Source: an uncultured Oscillospiraceae bacterium (GTDB taxonomy: Bacteria > Bacillota > Clostridia > Oscillospirales > Oscillospiraceae). Taken from it: a DNA stretch of 64,000 bases. Both the position numbers and the translations under genes were made by a program. Position 1 is the stretch's first letter. The number at the start of each line of letters is the position of its first letter. The stretch covers positions 1-64,000 of the forward strand of contig CAKUMO010000007.1 in NCBI GenBank assembly GCA_934667815.1. Direction: 5' to 3'. Positions 26,301 through 35,500 of this stretch are shown here, piece after piece. The notes below the pieces were generated by a model. The model was not told the origin of the DNA. It worked only from the letters and a program-made list of their open reading frames with translations, and searched no databases.

Positions 26301-28130
26301 CGTGGTGCCGTTTTCGACGTTCGGCATCGTGATGTCCATGCCGATCTCGTAGGTCTTGGTATTATCGGGGCTGACATCCGTGGGGAGCCATTCCGAGCCG
26401 TTGAGGAAGTTGATCTCCGTCTTGGTGGGGTCGGAATTGTCGTACTTGATGTAGGCATTGGAAACCGTGAGGTTCGTCTTGTTCCGATAGACGCTCAGCG
26501 CAACGCTGTCGCTGGTAGTCAGCGGCTCGGTAAGGGTGTAGCCCGCACTCGAAGCGCTGTAAATCTCTTTGCCGGTCGTGCGGTCGGTCAGCGCCCATGC
26601 GTAAACGCCGTTCTTGTAGCTGATAACAAAATGCACCTTGCTCACAGGAACCGCGGAATTGGGCGTATATGCGCCGGAAACCGTATTCCAGGTGCCGCTC
26701 TTCAGCTCCTGCATGCGGACGAAAACCTTGTAAACACCGTTCACGTCCAGATAGGTGCGAAGCTGCAGCAGCATATAGTCGTTCTGGCCGGGCGCCTGGA
26801 GCTTGACCCAAAGGTCATCATAGAAAACGTTTCTCTCCTCCGCGCTCTCGATGTTGGGAAGATCGACGTCCATGCCCAGCTCGTAAACCTTGGTGTTATC
26901 GGGCTTGACGTCTGTCGTCATCCAGTTGCTGTCGCCCGTGAAGACCACGTCGGTTTTGTCAGGATCGGACGGCTCGGAGGACGCTTCATACTTAATATAA
27001 GCGTTTGCAACCGTGACGTTTGTCTTGCCGCGCTTGATGCTCAGCGCAACGCCGTCGCTGCCCGTCAGGGCTTCGTCAAAGGTATGGCTTCCGCTCGAGG
27101 CCTCGTAGATCTGCGAGCCGGTCGCGCGGTCGGTCAGCTTCCATGCATAAGCGCCGTCCTTGTAGCTCAAAACAAGGTGTACCTTGCTCACGGGAACCGT
27201 GGAATTGGGCGTATATGCGCCGGAAACCGTGCTCCATGCGCCGTCCTTCAGCTCCTGCATGCGGACAAAAACCTTATAAACGCCGTTCTTGTCCAGATAG
27301 GTACGTAGCTGCAGCCACATATAGCCGCTTTGGCCGGGCGCCTGGAACTTGACCCAGACGTCGTCATAGAAGGTATCCTTCGTTTCCGCGCTCTCGACAC
27401 TGGGAAGATCGATGTCCATGCCCAGCTCGTAGACCTTCGTGTTGTCGGGCTTGACGTCCGTCGTCAGCCAGTCGGCGTCGCCCGTAAAGACCACGTCGGT
27501 TTTGTCGGGATCGGACGGCTCGCTCGTTTCCTCATAGGCAATGTAGGCATTGCTGAGTGTGATGTTCGTCTTGCCGCGCTTGACGGTCAGCTCAACGGCA
27601 GCGCAGGAGGTCAGTTCGCTCTTGAAGGTATGGCCGGCGGTCGTGTCCTCATTGATCGTGGCGCCGCCGTCGCGGTTGGTGACCGTCCACGACCATACGC
27701 CGTTTTCATAGCGCATGGCCAGATGCAGCTTGCTGATGGGGGTCGCAGAGCCGGCGCTCCATGCTCCCTTGACGTTCACCCACGCCCTGTTCGCAAGCTC
27801 CTGCATGCGGACAAAGACCTTATAAACGCCGCTCACATCCAGATAGGTACGGATCTGGAGCCATGCGTAGTCCAGAGAATCCGGATTGCGGAGCTTGACG
27901 CAGACCTCGTCCGCGATCGCGTCTCGCTGGGTGGCAGTCTCGATGTTGGGAAGGTCGAGATCCATTCCCAGCTCGTATGCCTTGGTGTTATCCGGCTGCA
28001 CGTCCGACGTGAGCCATTCGCCGTCGCCGGTGAAGGTAACGGTCTGTTGGGCTGTCGGCTCGGCCAGTACGGCCGGAACCAGAGCCAGAAGGATCGCTGC
28101 CGTCAGCAGCAGGCTGAGCAGTCTTTTCAT
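23310..28130 (-). CDS. Giant sortase-anchored SGNH hydrolase with repeats
   Basis: A 1606-residue surface protein. A signal peptide (MKRLLSLLLTAAILLALVPA) is followed by four jelly-roll-like repeats of about 180 residues (starting near 31, 214, 396 and 576; each opens with F-x-G-x-x-x-W-x-x-x-DV) and a divergent fifth unit. Next come a degenerate SGNH-like region (about 940-1130) and a complete SGNH domain with YVAVGDSISYGAEA (Ser near 1207), IGGTRMC, YGINDY and DGLHPTTAGY (Asp-His near 1370). Then follow four CxxC repeats, QPKTGD, a membrane helix and RKRNQSH, a sortase signal of LPXTG type. It probably deacylates or binds a complex glycan. AAGGAGG precedes the start. Confidence 0.88.
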   Translation of the reverse strand: MKRLLSLLLTAAILLALVPAVLAEPTAQQTVTFTGDGEWLTSDVQPDNTKAYELGMDLDLPNIETATQRDAIADEVCVKLRNPDSLDYAWLQIRTYLDVSGVYKVFVRMQELANRAWVNVKGAWSAGSATPISKLHLAMRYENGVWSWTVTNRDGGATINEDTTAGHTFKSELTSCAAVELTVKRGKTNITLSNAYIAYEETSEPSDPDKTDVVFTGDADWLTTDVKPDNTKVYELGMDIDLPSVESAETKDTFYDDVWVKFQAPGQSGYMWLQLRTYLDKNGVYKVFVRMQELKDGAWSTVSGAYTPNSTVPVSKVHLVLSYKDGAYAWKLTDRATGSQIYEASSGSHTFDEALTGSDGVALSIKRGKTNVTVANAYIKYEASSEPSDPDKTDVVFTGDSNWMTTDVKPDNTKVYELGMDVDLPNIESAEERNVFYDDLWVKLQAPGQNDYMLLQLRTYLDVNGVYKVFVRMQELKSGTWNTVSGAYTPNSAVPVSKVHFVISYKNGVYAWALTDRTTGKEIYSASSAGYTLTEPLTTSDSVALSVYRNKTNLTVSNAYIKYDNSDPTKTEINFLNGSEWLPTDVSPDNTKTYEIGMDITMPNVENGTTKDKFYDDVWIKLRNPASNNYVWLQLRTYLDVGNNYKVFLRVQEWLSDTREWKSPSASYSPNSAVPVSKVHLVMTWNGKSGIMAWRLTDRTNGNILHSGSTTGHTFHEAFRTGSAMELTYQRKGSTEIPQNAYITYENIVISPYEFGWKTDATPNGTMDFTGWNAEDASNITADKAKVTTCNRIWKNLVYDMNNFTVTMTVTGSNTSACYIKSMGQRFELDGRNASREQLAVRLGGKFVEWLDLPGFVANVKMTRTGGGDIKIEVYDRDNALKGTYTMTPSEDNYNFELGLIAGKISFNNILVESGRKSLYTTPFTKLAVAGDIAAEQWASLLHADVTTYQNKALDKAVLTDLSKLSDENADLVVIATGLEALLSGKSAAAFETELRAQLTAAKAALPENGLMIVCGLPYVRDYVLGDVTLETYAAYQAVIFKLSEELELPFADLYNAMGERDWTVAEDGRTPTATGNMLLAGEVLERAMREASALSALHIRDLSDAVYPAPKTAQAVEDFKNASTQAAMEAALENDALGIRLDLYRSLPGAAREKVRAALLTADRSKVATYTDVYRIVLTETMRVGRAGARKDYSAKEIKTYVAVGDSISYGAEAVNREQMAWVPVFAKMLNDLSDHEITLINKAIGGTRMCTRSYNNAYPPAKETVQDYIVPNNPDLLTIAYGINDYHAGTSLEEFISTYNTYLDEIIAACPETVIVVCGVCAKGADANSVQMRAWNTAIREMAESKGLIYADTYFDMRGIGWLLDDGLHPTTAGYRVMANAVVRTLNAYYNISGADTSCKHTNVVIDPAVKATCTKTGLTEGKHCGTCGEVLVAQQETEKAPHTEVVDPAVKATCTKTGLTEGKHCSVCSEILVAQQETEKAPHTEVVDPAVKATCTKTGLTEGKHCSVCSEVLVAQQVTEKVPHTEVIDPAVPATKDATGLTEGKHCSVCGEVLVKQTVVPKLNPDQPKTGDSMLLVLWTALAVLAAAGAGVILTIRKRNQSH
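23430..23924 (-). repeat. Four tandem 123-126 bp repeats encoding CxxC units
   Basis: Four in-frame units of 41-42 codons with the pattern HTEVVDPAVKATCTKTGLTE then GKHCSVCGEVLVAQQ. The first unit has one extra codon, and the last has lost the KATC cysteine (KDAT). DNA identity between the middle units is high. Such units are common before sorting signals in clostridial surface proteins. Confidence 0.9.
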
Positions 28131-28176
28131 TCTGTTTCCTCCTTGATTTTCGCAGTTTGCGCATTGCGCTGGGTAT

Positions 28177-28206
28177 AGTTTACTCCATGTCTCGTTTTAT
28201 TGTCAA
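28177..28206 (-). promoter_or_regulatory. Promoter of the SGNH surface protein gene
   Basis: TTGACA (28201-28206) and TAAACT (28177-28182), 18-nt spacer. The stretch GATTGACAATAAAA around the -35 is identical to that of the mannan operon promoter at 45340-45368. Confidence 0.75.
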
Positions 28207-28287
28207 TCGATTTTACATAAAATCAAATTTTTCGGAGTTTTCCTCATTTTTACATTTCAATTTTGTGTAAAACGCCTCAAAAATCGG

Positions 28288-28303
28288 AAATTTGTTATAT
28301 CAA
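28288..28303. promoter_or_regulatory. Partial copy of the mannan-operon palindrome
   Basis: AAATTTGTTATATCAA matches the first 12 bases of the perfect palindrome at 45452-45473. It sits 81 bp upstream of the -35 box of the SGNH gene, against 84 bp for the mannan operon. It overlaps the stop codon of the GH38 gene, so a chance match is possible. Confidence 0.4.
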
Positions 28304-31300
28304 CTCTATAAGGATCGTTTTCACCTCAAAGGGCGCGAAATGCAGACGCAGTCCGTCCGCTCCGCAGGGGATCTCCCGCCTGTTTTCCTCGAGCAGATCG
28401 GTCTCAAAAGCGCGTGTAAAGGGAACATGCAGCCGCAGATGCACCTCGCAGCCTTCATTGCCGCATTCATAGGCACGAAGGACGAGCGCATCGGAACCCT
28501 CGGCCTGCTTGAGCGTCTCGACCAACACGTTTTCACGGTCCGTGCTCAAAAGGCTGAATGCTCCGGCAAGCCTGCCGCCGCCCGCGCTTCTCCGCGCCCA
28601 AAGCGGCGTTTGGAAGCCATAAGCCGCACGCTGTGCCTGCGAAAGCGACACCGCGCCGCCGTGCGGCAGCAGGCAGCAGGAGAATTCCTGTTCTCCCTGA
28701 TCCTGCTGCGGGTCGGGGAACGTCGCACTGCGCAGCACCGTCAGGCGCAGGTGCCCGCGCAAAACATCGCAGCCGTATTTGCAGTCGCTCAGAAGCGTCA
28801 GTCCAAAGCCGCCGTCGCTGAGGTCGAACCATTTTTGTGCGCAGACCTCAAAGCGGGCGTGATCCCAGAGCGTATTCTGGTGTATGGGGCGCTCGATCGA
28901 GCCGAACTGGATGCCGTAGGTCGCTTTGACCGCGTTTACGGCCGCCGGGAAATCGAGCTTCAGAAGCGTATTCTGCTCATGCCAGTCCACCTTGCAGTGC
29001 AGATGCAGGCCGGGCAGTCTGCAATATAAGATATAGTCCAGCGTGATGCGCGAATTGCGATAGCGCCGCGTGACGCGCACGACCGTGCGCACGGCGTTAT
29101 CCTCAAGCAGCTCGGCTGAAGCCGCATCGATGGCCTCGGATTTTTCCGGATAGTAGACCATCAGGTTCCACGCATCGCTGCGGTTCGGCCGATCCTCAAA
29201 TGCGAGAAAGCGTGCGCCGCAGTCGCCGGGCCGCATCAAATCGCGGTTTTCATGTTTGCAGAAATAGCGGGAAATGTTCCAGTTTTCGTCAAATTCTATC
29301 CTGGAATCGTCATTTTCAAGGACGCGAGAAAGTCGATTTTCATATATTTTCTCCGCAGCCGGAACAACGTGATAAGTGCGCCAGCCCTTGGCAGGAACAT
29401 TCTCGGCCAAGGCCAGCCACATGCCGTCTGCAAGCCGCACGGCGGGGCTGGTATGCGTGCCGTCGGAGAGCGCAGCCGCGCCCTCCCCTTCCCATGCAAA
29501 ACGCAGCGGCGCGGTACGCGCAAAGGGCAGGCTGTTAAAAACCGTCAGACCAGCCTGACTGATTTGCGCAGTCAGCGCATCGAGGGAATCTGCGCAGATC
29601 TCCTGCGCATCGAGCTCAATCTGCGCATGGTGCGCGAAAGCATCGGCGTAGACCTCCGGGATGGACGACCCGGGCAGCACGTCATGGAACTGATTCAGAA
29701 GCAGCAGCTTCCAGCTCTCGCGCAGACGCTCCGCCGGATAGGCAAGGCCGGTCAGGAGCCGTGCAAGCACGCTGAAATTCTCCGCATCGTGCAGACGCGT
29801 CTCGTTTTCGCGGTTGCGGCGTTTGATGCCCGCCTGTGAGGTGTAAGTCCCGCGATGATTTTCGAAGTACAGCTCGCCCTCCCACACCGGCACGCGGCGA
29901 TTGCCCGCAAGCTCGCTTTCAAGGCGGTGGAAGAATTCCCCCACGCCCGAAAAATGCAAATCCGGCACGCCCGGCAGACCCATGGCAATGCGCTTGCCCT
30001 GTTCAAGCATCTCCTGCGTGGTTCCGCCGCCGCCGTCGCCGTGGCCGAAGGAGCCGAGCACCTCGCGGTTCAGATCCTTCTGCTGATAGCGCCGCCACGC
30101 GCCGACGATCCACGAGGCCTTCAGTTCTCCGTTGTAGGTCGTGCGGAAATCGCCCGACTCCTGCTCGGCAGCAACCGTCGGCATGAAGTGCGCCAGCACC
30201 TCCGAGCCGTCAATGCCACGCCAGCGGAAGGTATCATAGGGCATTTTGTCAAACTCTCCGAGGGAGAGCTTGGTCGTTACAAAGTATTTCAGGCCGCTTT
30301 TGCGCATGAGCTGCGGGAGTGCGCCGGTCTGGCCGAAATCGTCGGGAAGCCACAAAACCTCGCAGTCCTTGCCGAATTCCTGCCGGAAAAAGCGTTTGCC
30401 GTAGACGATCTGCCGTACAAGCGACTCGCCCGAGGTCAGATTCGTATCTGCCTCGACCCACATGCCGCCCTCCGGCTCCCATCGTCCCTGTGCGACACGC
30501 TTTTTGATCTCTGCGTAAAGCGCGGGGTCGTCCTGCCTGACAAATTCATAGAGCTGCGGCTGCGAGCTCATGAAAATATACTCCGGATTCTGATCGATCA
30601 GCCGCACCGCCGTGGAAAACGACCGCACGGCCTTTTCGCGCGTCTGCTCATAGCGCCAGAGCCACGCAACGTCGATGTGCGTGCTGCCGACGGCCGCAAC
30701 CGCGGGCTTTCCCCCGCCGCGATGGCCGGTATAGATCGTTCCGCGCACATACTCGGACGCACGGCGGACGGATGCGGAGAAAGCCTCCCCCTGCGCATGC
30801 AGCTCCAGCAGATTGAAGGCTTCGTTGACGCCTTGGATCAGCTCGATACGCGCAAGGTCGTCCGCCGTCATGGTGTGCGCAGCCTCCAGCGCAACGCGCA
30901 GGTCGTAATACAGGGAAAGAACCTCCGTGTCAATCGCGCGCAGCATGGGCAGAAAACAGATCGGGCGGTCGTTTTTCAGCCGGTCGCGGTAAGCCGCAAG
31001 CGCAACGGAAAATTCCTCGCCGCCTTCTGCGCAGGGCGTCAATTCTACGTCGCGGTGGTTGGAATCCATACCGGCATAGCTCACGCCGTCCAGATAGAAG
31101 CCGACCTGCGGGTTTGCCCACTCCCAGTAGCGCGTGTCGCCCACACGCAGCGTGTAGACAACCTTTTTCCCGGCAAAGCGCACGGGAATGCGAATTTTAT
31201 GCCGCAGGCAGCAGTCGTGCCCCTGATCGCCCGGCCATTCCTCGCCGTGATACGGCAGCCATGCGTCGCCCGCCTCGCGGAGCTTGCACGGCTGAAATTT

Positions 31301-31429
31301 CAGCACATGCAGCGGCTCGGTATCGCAGACTATGCGCTTTTCGAGGTCGCCCAGAAGCGCCTGTGCGCGGATGGCAAGCATGTGGCGCTCGCCGTTCTTA
31401 TCCTGAAAATCAATGTCAAAATGAAACAT
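28295..31429 (-). CDS. Alpha-mannosidase, GH38 (copy 1)
   Basis: A cytosolic GH38 retaining alpha-mannosidase of 1044 residues, without signal peptide. The zinc-site motif AVGSTHIDVAWLWRYEQTRE lies near residue 253 and the nucleophile region LWLPDDFGQTGALPQLM near 361; GSFGHGDGGGGTTQEML follows at about 460. Length and order match bacterial GH38 enzymes. The start at 31429 is chosen because GAGGA precedes it and because its N-terminus FHFDIDFQDKNGERHML aligns with the second copy. It would trim imported alpha-mannosides to mannose. It is the last gene of the mannan operon, 13 bp after the regulator gene. Its nucleophile loop PDDFGQTGA differs from PDVFGYSAA of copy 2, so linkage specificity may differ. 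Confidence 0.93.
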   Translation of the reverse strand: MFHFDIDFQDKNGERHMLAIRAQALLGDLEKRIVCDTEPLHVLKFQPCKLREAGDAWLPYHGEEWPGDQGHDCCLRHKIRIPVRFAGKKVVYTLRVGDTRYWEWANPQVGFYLDGVSYAGMDSNHRDVELTPCAEGGEEFSVALAAYRDRLKNDRPICFLPMLRAIDTEVLSLYYDLRVALEAAHTMTADDLARIELIQGVNEAFNLLELHAQGEAFSASVRRASEYVRGTIYTGHRGGGKPAVAAVGSTHIDVAWLWRYEQTREKAVRSFSTAVRLIDQNPEYIFMSSQPQLYEFVRQDDPALYAEIKKRVAQGRWEPEGGMWVEADTNLTSGESLVRQIVYGKRFFRQEFGKDCEVLWLPDDFGQTGALPQLMRKSGLKYFVTTKLSLGEFDKMPYDTFRWRGIDGSEVLAHFMPTVAAEQESGDFRTTYNGELKASWIVGAWRRYQQKDLNREVLGSFGHGDGGGGTTQEMLEQGKRIAMGLPGVPDLHFSGVGEFFHRLESELAGNRRVPVWEGELYFENHRGTYTSQAGIKRRNRENETRLHDAENFSVLARLLTGLAYPAERLRESWKLLLLNQFHDVLPGSSIPEVYADAFAHHAQIELDAQEICADSLDALTAQISQAGLTVFNSLPFARTAPLRFAWEGEGAAALSDGTHTSPAVRLADGMWLALAENVPAKGWRTYHVVPAAEKIYENRLSRVLENDDSRIEFDENWNISRYFCKHENRDLMRPGDCGARFLAFEDRPNRSDAWNLMVYYPEKSEAIDAASAELLEDNAVRTVVRVTRRYRNSRITLDYILYCRLPGLHLHCKVDWHEQNTLLKLDFPAAVNAVKATYGIQFGSIERPIHQNTLWDHARFEVCAQKWFDLSDGGFGLTLLSDCKYGCDVLRGHLRLTVLRSATFPDPQQDQGEQEFSCCLLPHGGAVSLSQAQRAAYGFQTPLWARRSAGGGRLAGAFSLLSTDRENVLVETLKQAEGSDALVLRAYECGNEGCEVHLRLHVPFTRAFETDLLEENRREIPCGADGLRLHFAPFEVKTILIELI

Positions 31430-31442
31430 ATTGCGTCCTCTG

Positions 31443-32534
31443 TCAGTCCCCGAAGGCGCGGCGCAGATAGCTCTCGCCCTCGATGAACACCGCATCGACG
31501 TAGTTGTTCTCCGGGACTGCTTTCCCGTTGAGCTGGTCGATCAGGCAGCGCACCGCGCGCATGCCCATCTCATATTCGTTCTGCCGCATATGGGCGTAGA
31601 CCGCAGGCTCCCCGCTGATGCGCGGCGCGTCAAAGCACACAAGTGCGCAGTTCTCCGGCACGCGCAGGCCGCTGTTCAAAAGCGCACGCTGCACGAGCTT
31701 GGCCACCTGATAGGTGTGGGCAATGATGGCCTGGATGTCGCGGTTGTCCTGCAAATACTGCTCGATGCGGGCAATGTCATAGGCGCGGTTGTCCTCGGTG
31801 CCGAGTCCCGGCAGCGTGGAGCGGACGGAGGTGAGGATGCGCCGTTTTTCCGGCACGCGGTCGCCCGCCGAAGCCTCGAGCATATAACCCTTCAGGCGGT
31901 CGCTGACGGCAGTGGAATCGGGCTTGCTGGAGATGAAGCCGATGCGCTGGTAGCCGTTGCGGCACAGGCGGGCATAGAGCTTGCGCGTTCCCATGACGTT
32001 GTCCGTGCAGACCAGCGGCACGCTCAGTCCCGCAACGCGGCGGTCGGCAAAGACCAGCGGCATTTTCTCCGAAAGCTCGTACAGGCGGTCGGTGTAGTGC
32101 ATGGAGTCGTACAGCGGCACGCTGATGATGCCCTGCACGCCGGCCTCGGCCAGTACGTCCAGCCGTTCGCCCTCCTGCTCGCGCACCTGATAGCCCGTCT
32201 GCATTACGACAAGATACCCCAGCTCCTCGGCCTTGTGAAACACGCCCTTGATGAAATCCATGCCGAACAGCGCGTCAAAGCCGGACAGCGCCAGCCCGAT
32301 CATCGGACGGCGCGAGGGCTTCTCCACCACGACGGAGCCTTTCCCCTGTACGCGCTTGATGTAGCCCTCGTCGGCCAGAAGCGACAGGGCGTGGCGTGAG
32401 GTGATGCGGCTGGTGCCGTAGCGCTCGGCCAGCTCGGCCTCGGTGGGCAGGCAAGCTCCGGCGGGCCATTGGCCTGCCAGAACCTCCTGCAAAAGCTGCT
32501 GGTGGATCTGAAGATAAAGGGCGGGCTTTTTCAT
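31443..32534 (-). CDS. Chimeric GntR-LacI transcription regulator (AraR-like)
   Basis: A 363-residue regulator with an N-terminal GntR winged helix (about residues 4-70; LPTEAELAERYGTSRITSRH) fused to a LacI/periplasmic-binding-protein type effector domain (about 75-360; IGLALSGFDALFGMDFIKGV, VCTDNVMGTRKLYARL). This architecture is that of AraR-type repressors, which release DNA when a sugar binds. The gene lies inside the mannan operon between the two GH38 genes, 9-13 bp from each, so it is autoregulated. A good candidate operator is the palindrome at 45452-45473, whose ATTTGT-N4-ACAAAT layout resembles AraR sites. The effector is probably mannose or a manno-oligosaccharide. Confidence 0.88.
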   Translation of the reverse strand: MKKPALYLQIHQQLLQEVLAGQWPAGACLPTEAELAERYGTSRITSRHALSLLADEGYIKRVQGKGSVVVEKPSRRPMIGLALSGFDALFGMDFIKGVFHKAEELGYLVVMQTGYQVREQEGERLDVLAEAGVQGIISVPLYDSMHYTDRLYELSEKMPLVFADRRVAGLSVPLVCTDNVMGTRKLYARLCRNGYQRIGFISSKPDSTAVSDRLKGYMLEASAGDRVPEKRRILTSVRSTLPGLGTEDNRAYDIARIEQYLQDNRDIQAIIAHTYQVAKLVQRALLNSGLRVPENCALVCFDAPRISGEPAVYAHMRQNEYEMGMRAVRCLIDQLNGKAVPENNYVDAVFIEGESYLRRAFGD

Positions 32535-32543
32535 AGCATTCTC

Positions 32544-35500
32544 CTACCTGAGCAAAATGGTTTTGATCTCGAACGGCTCAAAATGCACGCGTAGTTTGCC
32601 GTTTTCCAGCGGCAGCGGCGCGGTGACGTTCTCCATGAGGTCTGTCTCAAAGGCCTCGCCTGCCGCGAAGCCGAGCGTCAGCTCCGCATCGCAGGCACAG
32701 TTGCCGCATTCAAAGGCGCGCAGGAGCACAGCCTCGGAGTCCTCGGCCTTTTTCACCGTTTCAAGAATGATATTCTCGCGGTCGAGGCTGACGAGGCTGA
32801 ACGTTTCTTTCAGCCTGCCGCCGGGCACGACGCGACGGGCATAGAGCGGGACGTTGAAGCCGTAAGCCTCGCGGTTGACGCGCGGAAGGCTCAGCGCGCC
32901 GCCGTGCGGCAGCATCCGGCAGGCAAACTCATGCCGGCATTTGTCCTGATCGGGGTCGGGATAGGTCGCGCAGCGCAGGACGGACATGCGGATGTGCCCG
33001 CGTGAAACGTCATAACCGTATTTGCAGTCGTTAAGCAGGCTCAGGCCGAAGCCGTTGTCGCTCAGATCGACCCACTTGTGCGCACAGACCTCAAAGCGCG
33101 CATAATCCCAAAGCGTATTCTTGTGGATCGGGCGCTCGACGGAGCCGAACTGAATGTCGTAGCTTGCGAAATTTGCATTCACGTTCACCGGGAAGTCCAG
33201 CTTCAGAAGCGTATCCGTTTCCTTCCAATCGATTTGGCAGTGCAGCGTCAGTCCCGGCTGCGTGCGGTAGAGGATGTAGTCAAGATCGATGACGGAGTCG
33301 CGGAAGCGGCGCGTCACGCGCAGCACGGTACGCAGCGCGTTACTTTCCGTAATGCGCACGTCGGAGACGTCGTTGACATCCCACGATTTTTCCTCGTAGT
33401 ATGCCATCAGATTCCACGCGTCGTCCACGCGCGGGCGATCCTCGAAGGCGATCAGGCGCGCGGCACGCTCGCCCGGCTGCATCAGGTCGCGGTTTTCCGT
33501 TTTGCAGAAATAGCGGGAAATATTCCAGTTTTCGTCAAATTCAATGCGGCAGAAGTCGTTTTCCAGAACGGAAAGCGCCGCTTCCGGAAGGCTGACCGTC
33601 TCGGCCTTCACGATATGATAGGTGCGGTAGCCCTTGGCCGGGACGTTCTCGGCAAGGAACTGCCAGCTTCCGTCCGCGCAGCGCACCGCCGGAACACGCA
33701 CGCCGTCCGCCTCCAGCGCAAAAGGCTCCGTCTCGCTGCATGCAAAGCGCACCGGCGCGGAACGCGTGAAGGACAGCGTATTGAACACGGCAATGCCGTC
33801 GGCATTGATGTCTGCGGCCACGGCGCCGAGCGCACGGTCGAGCGCAGCCTGTGCCGCCACTTCGATTTTTTCATGATGCTCGTAGGCATCGCGGTAAACC
33901 GGCCCGATGGACGAACCGGGGATCACGTCGTGGAACTGATTCAGAAGCAGCAGCTTCCAGCTCTCGTCCAGCGCGGGATAGGATGTGTTTTCCAAAAGAT
34001 GCGCCAGAACGCTCAAATTCTCGGCATCGTGCAGACGGAATTCGTTCTTACGGTTTCGGCGCTTGATGCCCGCCTGCGAGGTGTAAGTGCCGCGGTGGTA
34101 CTCAAAATACAGCTCACCGTCCCAGCAGGGCACGCGCCGCTGCCCCTGCAAATCCCGCTCCAGACGGTGGTAAAATTCCTTTACGCCGGAGAATTTCAGG
34201 TCGGGCACGCCGGGCAGACCCATGGCAAGACGCTTGGCGTTCTCGATCATTTCCTGCGTCGTTCCGCCGCCGCCATCGCCGTGGCCGAAGGAGGCCAGCA
34301 CCTCGCGGTTCAGGTCCTTTTGCTGATAGCGCTGCCATGCGCCCATGACGCTCGAGGGATTCAGGCGGCCGTTGTAGGTCGTCATCCAATCCTTTTCCTG
34401 CTGCACCTTCTCCTTCGTCGGGATAAAGTGCGAGAGCACCTCTGAGCCGTCGATGCCGCGCCAGTAGAACGTGTCATAGGGCAGCTTGTCGTATTCGTTC
34501 CATGAAATTTTCGTCGTCATGAAATAGCGGATACCGCTTTTTTGCATGATCTGCGGCAGCGCAGCCGAATAGCCAAACACGTCTGGGAGCCACAGAACCT
34601 CGCAGTCCTTGCCGAATTCCTGCTTGAAAAAGCGTTTCCCGTACAGGAACTGCCGCACGAGCGATTCGCCGGAGGGCAGGTTGGTGTCGGCCTCGACCCA
34701 CATGCCGCCCTCGACCTCCCAGCGTCCCTGTGCGACGCGCTTTTTGATCTCGGCATAGAGTGCAGGATCGTCCTGCCTGACAAAATCATAGAGCTGCGGC
34801 TGCGAGCACATGAAAATATACTCCGGGTTCTTATCCAGCAGCCGGATGGCCGTCGCGAACGACCGGATGGCCTTCTCGCGCGTCTGCTCATAGCGCCAGA
34901 GCCACGCAACGTCGATGTGCGTGCTGCCGACGGCCGCAACGACGGGCTTTTCTCCGCCGCAGTGGCCGGTGTAGATCATCTTATGCAGATAATCGGCAGC
35001 CCGCGCGACGGAGGCGAGAAATTCCTCCTCCGGTGCGGTCAGCTCGAGTAGGTTGCACGCGGCGTTGAGATGACGGATCAAGTCCACGCGGGCAAGGTCG
35101 TCCGCATCCATTTCGTGCGCCGCGTCGAGCGCAACCTTCATGTCGTAGTACAGGGAAAGCACCTGCGGCTCGACACGGTTCAGGTACGGGCGGAAGCGCA
35201 CCGGGCGCTCATAATAGACCGTGTCGGTGTAGCCGCTGATGCGCACGTCGTAGGTCATGCCCGCCTCGGCGCAGCCGGTGATCTCCACGTCGCGGTGATT
35301 GCAGTCCATGCCCGCAATGCACTGCCCATTCAGATACAGGCACATCTGCGGGTTGGCCCACTGCCAATAGCCGCTGTCGCCCGCCTCGACGGTGTACCAG
35401 ATCGTCCTTCCGGCCATGCTCTGCGGCACGGTGAAGCGGTGGCGGAACCAGATATAGGTGTCCTGCCCACCCCAGTAGTCCTGCGCACAGTCAAAGCTGC

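Noticed and set aside
21393..27308. Very long rightward open frame (1971 codons) opposite the metallophosphoesterase and SGNH genes
   Set aside because: It lies antisense to two genes with clear signal peptides, catalytic motifs and ribosome-binding sites. Its product is rich in Arg, Gly and Leu without any family pattern, as expected of a GC-rich shadow frame.
29855..31486. 543-codon rightward frame opposite GH38 copy 1
   Set aside because: GH38 catalytic motifs are on the minus strand. The shadow has no start signal.
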